Below, one piece after another: positions 40,767 to 50,642 of a DNA stretch of 64,000 nucleotides. The notes under the pieces were generated by a model. The model was not told where the DNA came from, searched no databases, and saw only the letters and a program-made list of their open reading frames with translations. Both the position numbers and the translations under genes were made by a program. This DNA comes from Kyrpidia spormannii. Lineage in GTDB: Bacteria; Bacillota; Bacilli; Kyrpidiales; Kyrpidiaceae. Every line of letters begins with the position of its first letter. Position 1 is the first letter of the stretch. The stretch covers positions 496,001 through 560,000 of the forward strand of contig NZ_CP024955.1 of NCBI RefSeq assembly GCF_002804065.1. Direction: 5' to 3'.

Positions 40767-41053
40767 CCAGCGATCAACACTCCTTGCCAGTTGCGCCGGG
40801 TCATCACTGCCCCCACCGGTGTGATGTACCCGGCAAACAGGATCAGCCGAAGCTCGAATACACCGATTCGCAACAGGCACGATCCTACCCCCCACACAAA
40901 GCGTTCGACAGGCAATCCGCGCAGTCGCTGGGTGGTGGCGTGTAAACTTACGACAGGAACGGCCGATTGGGAAAAAAGAGAGCGGTTCTGGGTGGACCGC
41001 GGGGGCGAAGGGGAATTGCCTGGTTGTCGGCACCGCCACGATCCAGGAACGAA
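40767..41053. other. Region without a recognisable gene
   Basis: A minus-strand 70-codon frame (40703-40915) reads like a membrane segment (GVGSCLLRIGVFELRLILF) but lacks any family signature or ribosome site and overlaps the Rpn promoter. I see nothing else here. Confidence 0.3.
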
Positions 41054-41602
41054 GTGGGTTTGAAGACTCTGGAAAGGGGAAAAAAGGTGGTTTATTGGCT
41101 GCGCAAGAGTATCGTTGCTCGCGGGGCATTGACAGTATTGCGACTGTGGCTCGGGGTGGAATGGCTGTTGTCCTCTCTGGAGAAGATCGGCTCACCAGTA
41201 TGGACGGGAGGGAAAGCGGGTGTCGCGGTGGCTGGATTCCTGAAGAATGCATTGACGTTGACCAAGGGGGATCACCCGGAGGTTTAGAGTTGGTATGCGG
41301 CGTTCATTCGCGAGGTCGCTTTGCCGAACGCGGTCGCTCTTAGTTATCTCGTCGCCTGGGGGGAACTTTTGATTGGTATCGCACTGGTGCTCGGGTGTTT
41401 GACGACCTTTGCGGCACTCATGGGTGCGGTCATGAATATGGCTTTTTTGTTGGCTGGGACGAGCAGTACGAATCCCAATCTGTTGATTGGGGAGTTTCTT
41501 TTGTTGGTGGCCGGATGGAACGCCGGCGCCGTCGGCCTGGATTACTGGGTGATCCCGTGGTTGCGCCGACAATTCAGGCGCAAAGCATCGACCGAGACGT
41601 GA
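41054..41602 (+). pseudogene. DoxX/DoxD-like membrane protein with in-frame stop
   Basis: A single reading frame encodes a DoxX-type membrane protein: LTVLRLWLGVEWLLSSLEKI, then GDHPEV, a TAG at 41285-41287, then SWYAAFIREVALPNAVALSYLV and GTSSTNPNLLIGEFLL. In relatives the stop position is usually Gln before a WYA motif, so one C-to-T change explains it. About 180 codons would otherwise be intact, with four helices. DoxX proteins are quinone- or redox-linked membrane proteins. Confidence 0.78.
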
Positions 41603-41967
41603 GGAGAAAAGGTTGAACTATTGGCTCCGGGACAGGATATTCCGGTATACCCGTAGAAAGCCTGGAAGTGCGGTGCGGAATCATCACCAGCCGGGTCAAT
41701 GCGAAGCATACCAGGAGGGGGTGTTCGGCCCGCGGGTCGGAAGTCGTCCGGTGCAGCGAGAAGGGCCAGCCGAAGGGATACCGTCACGGTGAACCGTTGT
41801 TTGTCTGTCTGCATGGCGGGAAGAGAGGCAACGCCGACGGGTCTTCAAAACGGGAATCGGGTGTTCGGGAAAGGATTTTCGCCCGTTCCAACGGATATCT
41901 GCCTTCGATATTCATACACCCGCGCCGCCTCGGGTACCCCAGCGGACCCGGGGCGCCGAGGGCCGAT
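41603..41967. other. Convergent spacer between DoxX-like gene and jetD
   Basis: 365 bp with no supported gene; open frames here are antisense continuations. I see no strong terminator for either side. Confidence 0.4.
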
Positions 41968-43350
41968 CTATTCTCCGGAGATCGGGTGAAAGCCCGGAGC
42001 TTGCGGCGGCGTGGGGCGGTTCGCCGCCGGCCCGGGCGAGTGGCTCTCGAGGTCCGCGGCCAAACGTTCGAGGAGCTGCTCCTGAAAGACTTTTCGCCGA
42101 CGTGTCCTCATGGTCGGGATCAATTCCAGGTCCCACGGGATGGTGAGCCGACCCAGAGTCGCATCTTCATCCGGGGTGATGTCCGGCAGCCCCGGATGGT
42201 CCACCGACAAGTAGGTTTCCCGGTCCAACCGCCAGGGCCGAAATCGGGATCCGTACCGCTCCTTTAGAGCCAGGGCCATCTGAAGCCCTTGGGGATCGAA
42301 GTCGCCGCTGTACCAAATTTGCCCTTTCTCCGCCACTGCGTCGAGCAGTTTCAACGCCGCGGCGGAGGGTTGGCCGCTGGGACAAACCAGGGGCCGTGCA
42401 GGGACGCCGTCGTCCACCCGAATGCGCTCATACAACGAGGCGAAGACGGCGGGGTTTTCGACCACATGGACCTCCGAAACCGGCGGGATGTTTCTCACCT
42501 GTTCCAGGGTGAAGAGGGGCAGAGCGGCCGGAAGGTCGGAGAGGCCCGGCCAGCCGGCCACCCACACCACAGAACTGATGTCGTCCAGCCGGACGCCCGC
42601 CCGATCGTACAAGCGGCGCGTCCGTTCCGTGGGAGCGAGGATATCCGGCTCTCCTTCGGACTCCAGTTCTTCTTCCTGCGGGTCTTCGGCCCAGGCGACG
42701 AGTCCCCAGTAAAACACTCTCCCGGCCAGGCGATCCCGATCCAAGCCATGGGGATCGCCGGCGGTTTCCGCGGCGAGAACCGGCAGTCTCACCGGGCTGC
42801 CGAGGGGCACCCGCGACAACGCTCGAGCGGCCCACTCCCATTCCGGGCACCGCCCCGCGGCGCGAAACGTCTTGTAACATTCCAGAAAGGTCCGGTAGCC
42901 CGGTCCCCGGCCCCGACACAACCGGTCCACCCATCCCTCAAGCCATGGTCGGACGGCGGTCCCGCGCACCCAATCACAAAACCGGATCCACGCCTCCTGA
43001 TCCGCCGCCCGCTCCGCCGGGCGAAGGTGCAGGTCGCCGTACAAGAGCCGCAGACAGGTGACCAGATCGACGCCGAACCGGGTTTCTCGCAAAGCGCGAT
43101 CCAGATCGGCAAGCCGGAGGGAAACCTCTTCCCGGCCGTACAGGTTAGCCGCCAGCAGCGCCCCAATCGCCTCCCGTTCATCGGAAGCGAGACCGGTCAG
43201 GCGAATCCGTCCCGCCACCCGGCCCAATCGTTCGAATTTATCCCGGGCGGCGGACCACAGGCGGGCAAGCCCGGGCTGAACGAGATAGTTCCGCAACTGC
43301 TCACGCATCTCGGCCACTTGTGGCGGATCCGGGCGCGCATCGCCCATCAC
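41968..43350 (-). CDS. jetD: Wadjet nuclease subunit JetD (TIGR02679/DUF2399 type)
   Basis: A 460-aa protein whose C-terminal half has the Toprim-like nuclease region of DUF2399: LVCPSGQPSAAALKLL at about residues 320-335 and WYSGDFDPQGLQMAL at about 346-360, with the acidic GDFD typical of a metal-binding Toprim core. The N-terminal half resembles the arm region of TIGR02679. In Wadjet systems JetD cuts small circular DNA once the SMC-like motor has extruded it. It is the last gene; its start overlaps the jetC stop by 4 bp (ATGA). The family match is by motif and gene order. Confidence 0.86.
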   Translation of the reverse strand: MMGDARPDPPQVAEMREQLRNYLVQPGLARLWSAARDKFERLGRVAGRIRLTGLASDEREAIGALLAANLYGREEVSLRLADLDRALRETRFGVDLVTCLRLLYGDLHLRPAERAADQEAWIRFCDWVRGTAVRPWLEGWVDRLCRGRGPGYRTFLECYKTFRAAGRCPEWEWAARALSRVPLGSPVRLPVLAAETAGDPHGLDRDRLAGRVFYWGLVAWAEDPQEEELESEGEPDILAPTERTRRLYDRAGVRLDDISSVVWVAGWPGLSDLPAALPLFTLEQVRNIPPVSEVHVVENPAVFASLYERIRVDDGVPARPLVCPSGQPSAAALKLLDAVAEKGQIWYSGDFDPQGLQMALALKERYGSRFRPWRLDRETYLSVDHPGLPDITPDEDATLGRLTIPWDLELIPTMRTRRRKVFQEQLLERLAADLESHSPGPAANRPTPPQAPGFHPISGE

Positions 43351-46300
43351 GAACCCCTGCCTTCCGCGGTGGCGGCCGCTTCCAGCGCCCCCTGGTCCTC
43401 AACGGCCTCCCGGCGGCGCCCGTTCCACCGATAGGCGATGGTGGTCACATGGCGGGCGCTGCCCGGCCGCACGATCTCGTAAATCGCCAGGGACGGCACC
43501 GTGTCGTAACAGCCCCACAGGACTTGGCTCGTCATCATATAATCAAAATCCATCTCGGTGAGCAGTTGGAACATATCGCGCAGATTCTCATCGTCCACTC
43601 CGGCGAACGCTTCGTCCAGAGAGATGATCCGCGGGGCGTCGGGCCTCGAGTCCTTGTACCGGGAGTCGGCGGCGGCAAGCAGCGGGATGTACATGGACAT
43701 GGCTTTCTCGCCCCCGCTCATCACGTTGAACTGGGAGTCGGTGAGTTCCCGGCGGGGCGTGTCTCCTTTGCGAAAATAGAGCGTGAACGTGAACCACGTC
43801 CGGTAGTCGAGCAACTGCCCCATCATCCGCCGCAGGTTCGCCCCTTGCTCGGCTTCTTCTTTCGCCCAGTGAATGCGGGAGCGAAAATGGGCCACCATCC
43901 GTTCCAGCTCGTCGTCCCGCAACGTTTCCGGCGCCTTGCGCAACAGTTGCACCAGTTCTGCAGCATCCAGTTCCTGCTCGGTCTCCGCCCGCCGCGGCCT
44001 CCATTCCAAGGACAACACCAGGCCGCTGGACGTCCTGCGGGCGGCCATGAACCGGTTCATCTCCGCCACCCACGCTTGGGCGCGGTTGATTTTATCCCGA
44101 ATGGCGCGGCCGACACTGTGGATCAAAACCTGTTCATACAGCTCCCGCTCTTTTTCCTGAATCAAAAGCCGCTGCTGCTCCAGATCCGACGCCAGTTTCT
44201 CGCACAGGGCCCGCGGGGTTCGCCGCTGGGCGCGGTCCTGAACAGACTCAATAAAGTATCGGCCCAGCTCCTCGTCCAGGTGACAATCCAGCACATATTC
44301 CAAGAGGTCATTTTTCTCTTTGGAAAATACGTCCAGAAGCTTCATGGTCAAATTGTCCATGCGCCAGCCGGCGAATCGAGGCTTGTACCGTTTGACCAGG
44401 GCCTGTCCGAGGGAGATCCACGGCGTGAGGTCCTCCGGCTCTCCGGAATCCTCGGGAGTGCCCGCATGGTCATGCGGGCCTTCGGGAGTCTTGGCCGTGA
44501 TCGGCGAACCGACGGTTTCCAGCGCGGAAGCGTCGATTTCTCTTTCCAGATCCACCAGGCGCAGAGCCCATTCCCGGGCGAGTCGCATCGCCGCTTCCCG
44601 CGCGGCGCTTCGAGTCTGCGTCAACGCCTCTTTCCGATGTTCCCATTCGGTTTTGAGCGCGCCCCGGCGCTCGCCGCTTCCGCGCAGCTCCTCTTGGAGA
44701 GCCCGTTCCGTTTCCCGCCAGTGCATTCGCTCTTCCCGCAGCCGGGCGATTTGATCGTGCAGATCCAAAAGGCCCATTTCCTCCAGCAGCCCCCGCAGGG
44801 TGTCCCGCCGCTGTTCGAGATCCTGTCGGCGCCGGTGCAGATCGGACAGCGCCGCCTGTTCTTCTTCCAATCGGCGCCTCCCGGCGGTGATCTCCTCTTC
44901 CAGCCGAGCCAGTTCTCGGTGAATGCGTTCCGTCAATTGAATGACGCGCCGGGCGTCGATGCCGGCATGTTGATAATCGTTGAGTTGTCGCAACGCCTCT
45001 TCAAAATCTTCCTCCCGGCGCAACCGTTCCCAGGTCGCCGCCTGTTCCGCGAACGCCCGATGCGCCTCTCGCCGCGCCCGGTCCGCCTTTCGGTAGTCTT
45101 CATCCCGTGCCCGCTCCCACTGGGCAGCTCGGTCGAGAGCCCAGCGCGCGGTCTGCCGGGCCTGTGCCGCCGCCGACAAATCGGCTTCACCGGGGACCGC
45201 CGCCGCTTCGGACCGGGCGGATGCCAGGGCGGTTTCGAGCTGCTCCTCCTGCTCCAAGATCCGGGCGATGGTCTCTTCCCGGTTCGCGATCTCCAGGCGC
45301 AAACGTTCGATCTGTTCCAGGCGGGTTCTGCGGCGGGTGTCGTAACCGATCCATTCGGCGCGCTCTTTACCGGCCGCCTGACCTGTCAGAGGTCCGATCC
45401 GATAGGTCCCCGCCTCGCCCACCCAGACGTCCCCGTCCTGATTGTCCCCAATGAGGATCGTGCGCAGAACGTCGTCGACCTGCTCCGGTGTCAATCCGCT
45501 TTCATCGGGAGGGGTCGGTCGCAGGTAATCGGCCAGGGTGTATCCGAACAGCACCGGGCGAGGCGTCAAGAAGACATCCTCGTCTCCGGCCTCAAACGCG
45601 ACGCCCTCCGAGCTGATCCACGCATCCAAAAGGCCGGCCTGATCCAGCGCCGCCTCCAGAGCCGCCCTGGTCGGCTCGTCCACTTCGTCGCGAAATTCGC
45701 ACACCCGATAGAGAGGGGCTCCGGCCGCTGTTCCCCTCTCGACTGCCCTTTGTTGCCTCCGTTCCCGAGTCTCCTGCCTTGCTGGAGATCGCGGCGGTTC
45801 GGGCTCCCGGCGCTCCATCCACCCGGCCAGTTCGCTTTTGAGCTGATCGCGCTCATTTTCCACCAGTCGGCGTTCGTGGCGAAGTTGCAGAAGCTGCCCG
45901 CCGATGTTGCGTTCGGCATCGGCCAGAGCGGACCGAACCGGCGCCGTGATCTGTTCGTATGGCAACTCCGGGTAGCGGTCCAGATCGTGCAACATCGTCC
46001 GGAACATGTCGACAGAGAGCGGGAGGTGCGCAACGTGTTGAAACCACTCGTGCAAACGATCCCCCTGAATCCGAAGCGCTTCCTCCAATGCCGCTTCGGC
46101 GTCGCGCAGATCGCGTTCCCGGGCGTCCCGTTCCGCCCGGGCTTCGGACAGGCGGGCCTCCTCCTGCCGGGCCCGGGCTTCGGCCTCCCGGCGAGCAACC
46201 GCCAGTTGCATCATCGTTTGCAACCGTTTGCGGTGGGCATCCACGTCCCGGGTCCAATTGTGCCAATAAGACTCCTCCACCGGTGGGGGGTCTGCGGTGA

Positions 46301-47558
46301 GCCGGAGCAGGTGGACTTGGTGATCGCCGAATTCGCACCGGCTGGCCAAGTCGTTCATCCGCTCCAGGAGGCGGTTCAACTCTCGCCGGGAGCGGGCCAA
46401 TTCCTCCCGATTCTCCTCGGCGAGGCGGCTTCGTTTCTCCAAGTCTTGCTCAGTTTCCCGCCGCCGCCGGTCGAGGCGTTCCGCATCCCGCACAGCGTCT
46501 TTCAACTGGTCCTCCAGGGACGCCAACTCGCGATGTTTCTCCATGGCCTCGGAGTGTTCCAGGATGTCCAAACGGTTCTCCGCCTGCCGAACCCGCGCCT
46601 CCGCCTCTTCCACCTTGGCGGACACTTCTTGGTAATGGGTGTCTTCTGCGGCAAAATCCCGCTCGGCACGGTCGGCCGCGGCTCGGGATTCTTCAAAGGT
46701 GCGATATGCTTCCTGGACCCGGGATCCCGCTTCGTACAGGCGCAGCTCATTGTAGTCGTTGTACACGCTCTGCAGCCGCCGGGCGGCCACCAGTTGGCGC
46801 TCCAGTTCTTCCGCGCGGTCCGCGATCTCGTCCAGGTCCTCCAAGACCGACGAGAGCGGGTTCAACTCCTCCTCGGAAAGCGGGGGCAATGCCGAGTTTA
46901 AGATCTCGTACACCGCCGACGGCCGAAACTCTTTCGAGAGTTTCGGCGAGCGCAGCTGGATGAGAAGGTTGAGCAAATCGCGGAATCCCTCGGGGTCCGC
47001 ATAACCGAACAGCAGGCGGTTGACCAGTTGGCGATACTCGCCCTGCTCCCGCACCACCTGGCCGCCCGGCCCGATGGCCGCCTCGAGGCCCGCCCGGTCA
47101 AGCGGCAGCTTTTCCCCGTCTCGCTCATAGACGGCCCGGTCGTACAGAAAAAGATCCTCGCCGATCCGCCGGCCGTCGGTGACGGCAAATCCCCAGAATC
47201 CCACTTGGGGCTGGCCCCTGCGGGCCCGGAGTCCGATGCCGACGGTCAGGCACTGCTGCTTTTCCGGGTGAAAGAACTCCAGATAGGCGTAGCCGATGCG
47301 GTCGTGGATGTCGCTGTCCCCGTCCCCGAGCAGATAATATTCGATGCGTCTGTCCTTTGATCCGAAAGGGTCCAGCCGCGAAGGTCGTTTGTCCCCGTCC
47401 AACACCAGAGGGATAAACGTCTGCATGGTCACCGATTTTCCCGCGCCGTTCGGCCCGCGAAAAATGAGCCGCCCGTCGATGATCTGAAACGTCACGTCGT
47501 CGTAGTACCAGAAATTGAACAGCCCGGCTCGGTTCAGATGCCAGCGATGGGTATTCAT
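43347..47558 (-). CDS. jetC: Wadjet SMC-like ATPase JetC (TIGR02680 type)
   Basis: An SbcC/MukB-like ATPase of about 1403 aa. Walker A GPNGAGKS is near the N-terminus, then a hook of long coiled coils rich in Glu, Arg and Leu (about residues 230-480 and 790-1050). The ABC signature MSGGEKAMSMYIP is at about 1280, with Walker B in IISLDEAFAGVDDEN at about 1315. It is the DNA loop-extruding motor of the complex. ATG 47558 is favoured because GATGAGG lies nine bases upstream; an ATG at 47573 would overlap jetB. It sits third in the jetABCD order. Confidence 0.9.
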   Translation of the reverse strand: MNTHRWHLNRAGLFNFWYYDDVTFQIIDGRLIFRGPNGAGKSVTMQTFIPLVLDGDKRPSRLDPFGSKDRRIEYYLLGDGDSDIHDRIGYAYLEFFHPEKQQCLTVGIGLRARRGQPQVGFWGFAVTDGRRIGEDLFLYDRAVYERDGEKLPLDRAGLEAAIGPGGQVVREQGEYRQLVNRLLFGYADPEGFRDLLNLLIQLRSPKLSKEFRPSAVYEILNSALPPLSEEELNPLSSVLEDLDEIADRAEELERQLVAARRLQSVYNDYNELRLYEAGSRVQEAYRTFEESRAAADRAERDFAAEDTHYQEVSAKVEEAEARVRQAENRLDILEHSEAMEKHRELASLEDQLKDAVRDAERLDRRRRETEQDLEKRSRLAEENREELARSRRELNRLLERMNDLASRCEFGDHQVHLLRLTADPPPVEESYWHNWTRDVDAHRKRLQTMMQLAVARREAEARARQEEARLSEARAERDARERDLRDAEAALEEALRIQGDRLHEWFQHVAHLPLSVDMFRTMLHDLDRYPELPYEQITAPVRSALADAERNIGGQLLQLRHERRLVENERDQLKSELAGWMERREPEPPRSPARQETRERRQQRAVERGTAAGAPLYRVCEFRDEVDEPTRAALEAALDQAGLLDAWISSEGVAFEAGDEDVFLTPRPVLFGYTLADYLRPTPPDESGLTPEQVDDVLRTILIGDNQDGDVWVGEAGTYRIGPLTGQAAGKERAEWIGYDTRRRTRLEQIERLRLEIANREETIARILEQEEQLETALASARSEAAAVPGEADLSAAAQARQTARWALDRAAQWERARDEDYRKADRARREAHRAFAEQAATWERLRREEDFEEALRQLNDYQHAGIDARRVIQLTERIHRELARLEEEITAGRRRLEEEQAALSDLHRRRQDLEQRRDTLRGLLEEMGLLDLHDQIARLREERMHWRETERALQEELRGSGERRGALKTEWEHRKEALTQTRSAAREAAMRLAREWALRLVDLEREIDASALETVGSPITAKTPEGPHDHAGTPEDSGEPEDLTPWISLGQALVKRYKPRFAGWRMDNLTMKLLDVFSKEKNDLLEYVLDCHLDEELGRYFIESVQDRAQRRTPRALCEKLASDLEQQRLLIQEKERELYEQVLIHSVGRAIRDKINRAQAWVAEMNRFMAARRTSSGLVLSLEWRPRRAETEQELDAAELVQLLRKAPETLRDDELERMVAHFRSRIHWAKEEAEQGANLRRMMGQLLDYRTWFTFTLYFRKGDTPRRELTDSQFNVMSGGEKAMSMYIPLLAAADSRYKDSRPDAPRIISLDEAFAGVDDENLRDMFQLLTEMDFDYMMTSQVLWGCYDTVPSLAIYEIVRPGSARHVTTIAYRWNGRRREAVEDQGALEAAATAEGRGS

Positions 47559-47562
47559 TCGG

Positions 47563-48795
47563 CTACGCCTCATCCTTCCAATCGTCGTATTCGCCCTGCC
47601 ACAACAACAGGCCCGGATAGATCCGCACCGATGCCGTGTCGTCCCGAGCGCCGAGGTTCCACATCTCCAGGTGCTCGATCAATTCCTCGGCCAGCACGGC
47701 GCTGGTCTTTTCCCGGTGATCTTTTGTCCAGTAGGCGCCATGGCGGTCTTTGAGCCGCATCAACATCCCTTCCAGCTCCGACAGAGAAACCACCAGATTA
47801 CCCCGATCGTCCCGGTCGAAGGCACGGGGATCAGCCCCGATTCTCCGCCGCAGTTCCCCGGCCAGGGCCAGGGCCAGATCGGAGATGGCTGCCGAGGTGG
47901 GGAAGAGGGCCATCTCGCCTGTGAGCTCGGGCCAGGAGAGATATAGCCCTTCCCGAAAACGGCTTCCTTCCAGTCCCACGTGGGACAATTGCCGCAGGAT
48001 GAACGAGCGCTGGGTTTGGACGTACCGGCGCTCCTCTTCCTCCCATTGCCAATCGTACACGATCGGCTCCAGCAGGAGTCGGCGCAACACCCGGTGGCGC
48101 CGCCGAACCACGTCGGCCCCTTCTTCGTCCCCCACCTGTTCCAGGCGAGACTCTGCGAGCGTCTCGATGAGCGCGTCCACGCTCCCGGAGGCCGCGAGTT
48201 CCCTGGGGAATCGGCGCAGCACATAATGCGCGAGCGGAGAGGATTCGTACAGCACGTTGCTGTCCCCGCCTTCCCGGGCCCACTCCCACTCTTCCCCTTC
48301 GATGGCCACCAGCACCTGGAGCTGGCGCAGTTTCTTCAGCGCCGGAGCCATGGACTGGCGATGGTCGTACAACGTCCAGTCCACATGGATTTCGATGCCG
48401 AGCAGATGCTCCCGGATGGAATCCACCATTTCCGAAAGCAGGAATTGTTCCCCGTTGCCCTTCCCTTCGAGGTACCACAGGCCATAGGTAAAAAAGCCGT
48501 AGTCCCTGGAGCTCTGAAAGCCTTCGATGCCCATCCACGGCTGAAAAGACCCGGGAATTTTCTCTAACTTGGCCAGGTGCCGCGTCAAAATCAACCCGTA
48601 CCCGACGTGGTTGTAAAACCAGTCCCGCAGCGGCCCGTAGTGCATTTTGATCAGGCGGAAGACTTCCGGATCGTCGGCCTTGGTCACCCACGGGCGGTTG
48701 AGGAGCGCCTGGGCGGCGGTGCGGAACTCGTCAGTGCCGATCGTTTCGCCGCCCGACGGCTCCGTCGACGTGGAAGCTTGGTGAATGCGTTTCAT
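47563..48795 (-). CDS. jetB: Wadjet subunit JetB (TIGR02678/DUF2398 type)
   Basis: A 410-aa TIGR02678-type protein with the early RTAAQALLNRPWVTKADDPE and RHLAKLEKIPG, a central RRRHRVLRRLLLEPIVYDW segment, and YWTKDHREKTSAVLAEELI near the end. In Wadjet and MukBEF-like complexes the B subunit is the winged-helix (KITE/MukE-like) partner of the kleisin. Its start overlaps the jetA stop as ATGA and its stop lies just before jetC, so expression is coupled. Confidence 0.88.
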   Translation of the reverse strand: MKRIHQASTSTEPSGGETIGTDEFRTAAQALLNRPWVTKADDPEVFRLIKMHYGPLRDWFYNHVGYGLILTRHLAKLEKIPGSFQPWMGIEGFQSSRDYGFFTYGLWYLEGKGNGEQFLLSEMVDSIREHLLGIEIHVDWTLYDHRQSMAPALKKLRQLQVLVAIEGEEWEWAREGGDSNVLYESSPLAHYVLRRFPRELAASGSVDALIETLAESRLEQVGDEEGADVVRRRHRVLRRLLLEPIVYDWQWEEEERRYVQTQRSFILRQLSHVGLEGSRFREGLYLSWPELTGEMALFPTSAAISDLALALAGELRRRIGADPRAFDRDDRGNLVVSLSELEGMLMRLKDRHGAYWTKDHREKTSAVLAEELIEHLEMWNLGARDDTASVRIYPGLLLWQGEYDDWKDEA

Positions 48796-50294
48796 CGCGC
48801 CGTCACCTCTCGCACCCGGACGTGAAAATCCGGCAGGGACATCTCTCCGTCCTCAAACTGGAGGACCGTCCGCCGGCGATCCGGCGGGTCGGAGATGTGG
48901 ACCTCAAGGCCTTCGGGAGTATGGGCCGTCCTCGAGACGTTGGACAGGCACCGGCTGAGCCATTGCAGCAGCACCTGCCGGTGAAACGGGGTCAGCCTGT
49001 CCAACTCGCTCAGATCGAACTCCCCGAGTTCGAGGAACCGCGCCACCACTTCGGATTCGGCGGCCTTCCGGGCCAACACCAGGGCCCGGGTCTCGGCCTG
49101 TTCCCGCCGGGTATCGCGGACCGGCTCGGCGCTCCCCGCCCGGCGCCGGGCGCGGCTGCGCGATCCCAGTGCGCGGACCTGGGGCGGCTGATCCCACATG
49201 GACAGATCCCCGGCGTCGGAGATTCGCTGGGGTTCTCCTTGAAAATGATGGGCCCGGAACAAACCGAAGGCGTAGGCGGCGAGCTTGTCCGCTTCGGCCC
49301 GGGAGTCGATCCGGAAAAACCATTGCCCCAGATCGTCCAGCTCCTGTCGCCGACTGAGTCCCACCCGCCGGCGTTCCTGGATGGCCACGGCCATCCGTAC
49401 CACCCGGGCGATGGCATTTTTCGTTTCCCGCTCAAGATCGGCCACATCGCTCTCCTCGCGGTCCGTCCCGGTAAACCACTGGACGAACACCGCCCATTCT
49501 TCGCGGCGACGACAGAGCTGTTCTTCTTCGGTGAAAGATTCTTCCAGGGAAGGCATGAGCAGGTCCGCTTGAACCACGGCGTGCAGGAATTGCTCCCACC
49601 GATCGGGATCGGTGCGCCGGAGGATCCCCTCGATCTGGGGGGCGTATTTTTGCAATCCGACCATGAAATTTTGGAGATAGTGAGTGAGTCGGTCTTTGAA
49701 CGGCAGAAACTGTTCGGTGACCATCAGCTCTTCGGCCCGGCCGCTGTGCAGGCTGGCGAGGTAGTCCGAGGCGTTCTCCTGAAGGTTCCGGAAGGCCTCC
49801 TGGATATCGCGCCACAGGCGCCCCGCCTCATCCGGGGTGAACGCCGTGTCGCGTTCCACGACGGTGCGCAAGTAACCGGCCAGGCGCTCCAGCAGCGTCG
49901 GCTCCAGAGAACCGCCGTATCCCTGCAGATTCTCCAGCGCTTCCAGCATGCGTTCGATTTCCACCGCATACCGGGTCATTTGGTAGCGAAACCGCTTGCG
50001 CAAGTATTCTTCGATGGTCGCCGCCCGCCCTCCGTCGTGGCGCTTGGCGAGATTTTTCCACTCGGTCAAAACCTCCAGGTCCTGCCGGCACAACTCCAGG
50101 GTGTACTCCGACACCCGCCCGGTGGCTGAGACGGCCTCAAATACCTCTTCGGGTTTCAGCCAGTATTTCAGTTTTCGGTAATTGTCGTAAAAGAAGCGCA
50201 TGATCAGGCGGTACCGGGCCACGTTGTCGGCGTTGAGGTACTTGGTTTCCGGGACCGCACGTATGCGCGCATCGACCGGGGCGTTCGGATTCAC
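48792..50294 (-). CDS. jetA: Wadjet kleisin-like subunit JetA (TIGR02677/DUF2397 type)
   Basis: About 500 aa, of the TIGR02677 family. The N-terminus has PETKYLNADNVARYRLIMRF and LKPEEVFEAV (winged-helix part). The middle is helical, with KYAPQIEGILRR, and the C-terminus ends in a domain with FHRQVLLQWLSRCL. The kleisin bridges the SMC heads. AAAGGA eight bases upstream supports the GTG at 50294; an ATG at 50303 and a GTG at 50330 are alternatives. It is the first gene of the operon, and a TATAAT lies 56 bp upstream of the chosen start. Confidence 0.87.
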   Translation of the reverse strand: MNPNAPVDARIRAVPETKYLNADNVARYRLIMRFFYDNYRKLKYWLKPEEVFEAVSATGRVSEYTLELCRQDLEVLTEWKNLAKRHDGGRAATIEEYLRKRFRYQMTRYAVEIERMLEALENLQGYGGSLEPTLLERLAGYLRTVVERDTAFTPDEAGRLWRDIQEAFRNLQENASDYLASLHSGRAEELMVTEQFLPFKDRLTHYLQNFMVGLQKYAPQIEGILRRTDPDRWEQFLHAVVQADLLMPSLEESFTEEEQLCRRREEWAVFVQWFTGTDREESDVADLERETKNAIARVVRMAVAIQERRRVGLSRRQELDDLGQWFFRIDSRAEADKLAAYAFGLFRAHHFQGEPQRISDAGDLSMWDQPPQVRALGSRSRARRRAGSAEPVRDTRREQAETRALVLARKAAESEVVARFLELGEFDLSELDRLTPFHRQVLLQWLSRCLSNVSRTAHTPEGLEVHISDPPDRRRTVLQFEDGEMSLPDFHVRVREVTAR

Positions 50295-50342
50295 CGGCAA
50301 CATCCTTTCAGGGGTTTCATACAAACACACACGGGATTTTCA

Positions 50343-50355
50343 AAAACTTATTATA
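50343..50355 (-). promoter_or_regulatory. Probable -10 of the jetABCD operon
   Basis: The minus strand has GGGGTATAAT with the TATAAT at 50355-50350. The -35 region at a 16-18 bp distance is weak, so the promoter may need help or be poorly expressed. Confidence 0.45.
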
Positions 50356-50642
50356 CCCCAATTTGTAGGAAAGCAGGTGGTATCAGCAGCTGCCGGGATA
50401 TCTTATCAAAACTATCCAACAAACCGCCGTCGGCCTGACCTTTGTCTCCTTCCATCCGGAAGGGAGCCGCCCCCGGGGTGGGCGCGCTTCTCGGCGTGTG
50501 CTTCCTCCCGCATCCGACCGCCTAAGATCGGCAAGCCGGTCCCCGAAGAGAGAAGCTCAGGGCCATCCCGTACCACACGGGCACTCGCGAAAGGCAGGGG
50601 CGTGAATCCCTGTCCCGTCCAGGCGGTTAGCCTCCCGCGAGA

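Noticed and set aside
40703-40915. 70-codon minus-strand membrane-like frame
   Set aside because: It overlaps the Rpn gene start and promoter and has no ribosome site or homology I can name.
41668-42267. 199-codon plus-strand frame running into jetD
   Set aside because: Most of it is antisense to jetD and the rest has no recognisable domain.
43320-46901. 1193-codon plus-strand open frame
   Set aside because: It lies antisense to jetC, has proline/arginine/histidine-rich random composition, no domain and no ribosome site. It is an effect of high GC.
48822-50129. 435-codon plus-strand frame opposite jetA
   Set aside because: Antisense shadow of jetA; no signature.
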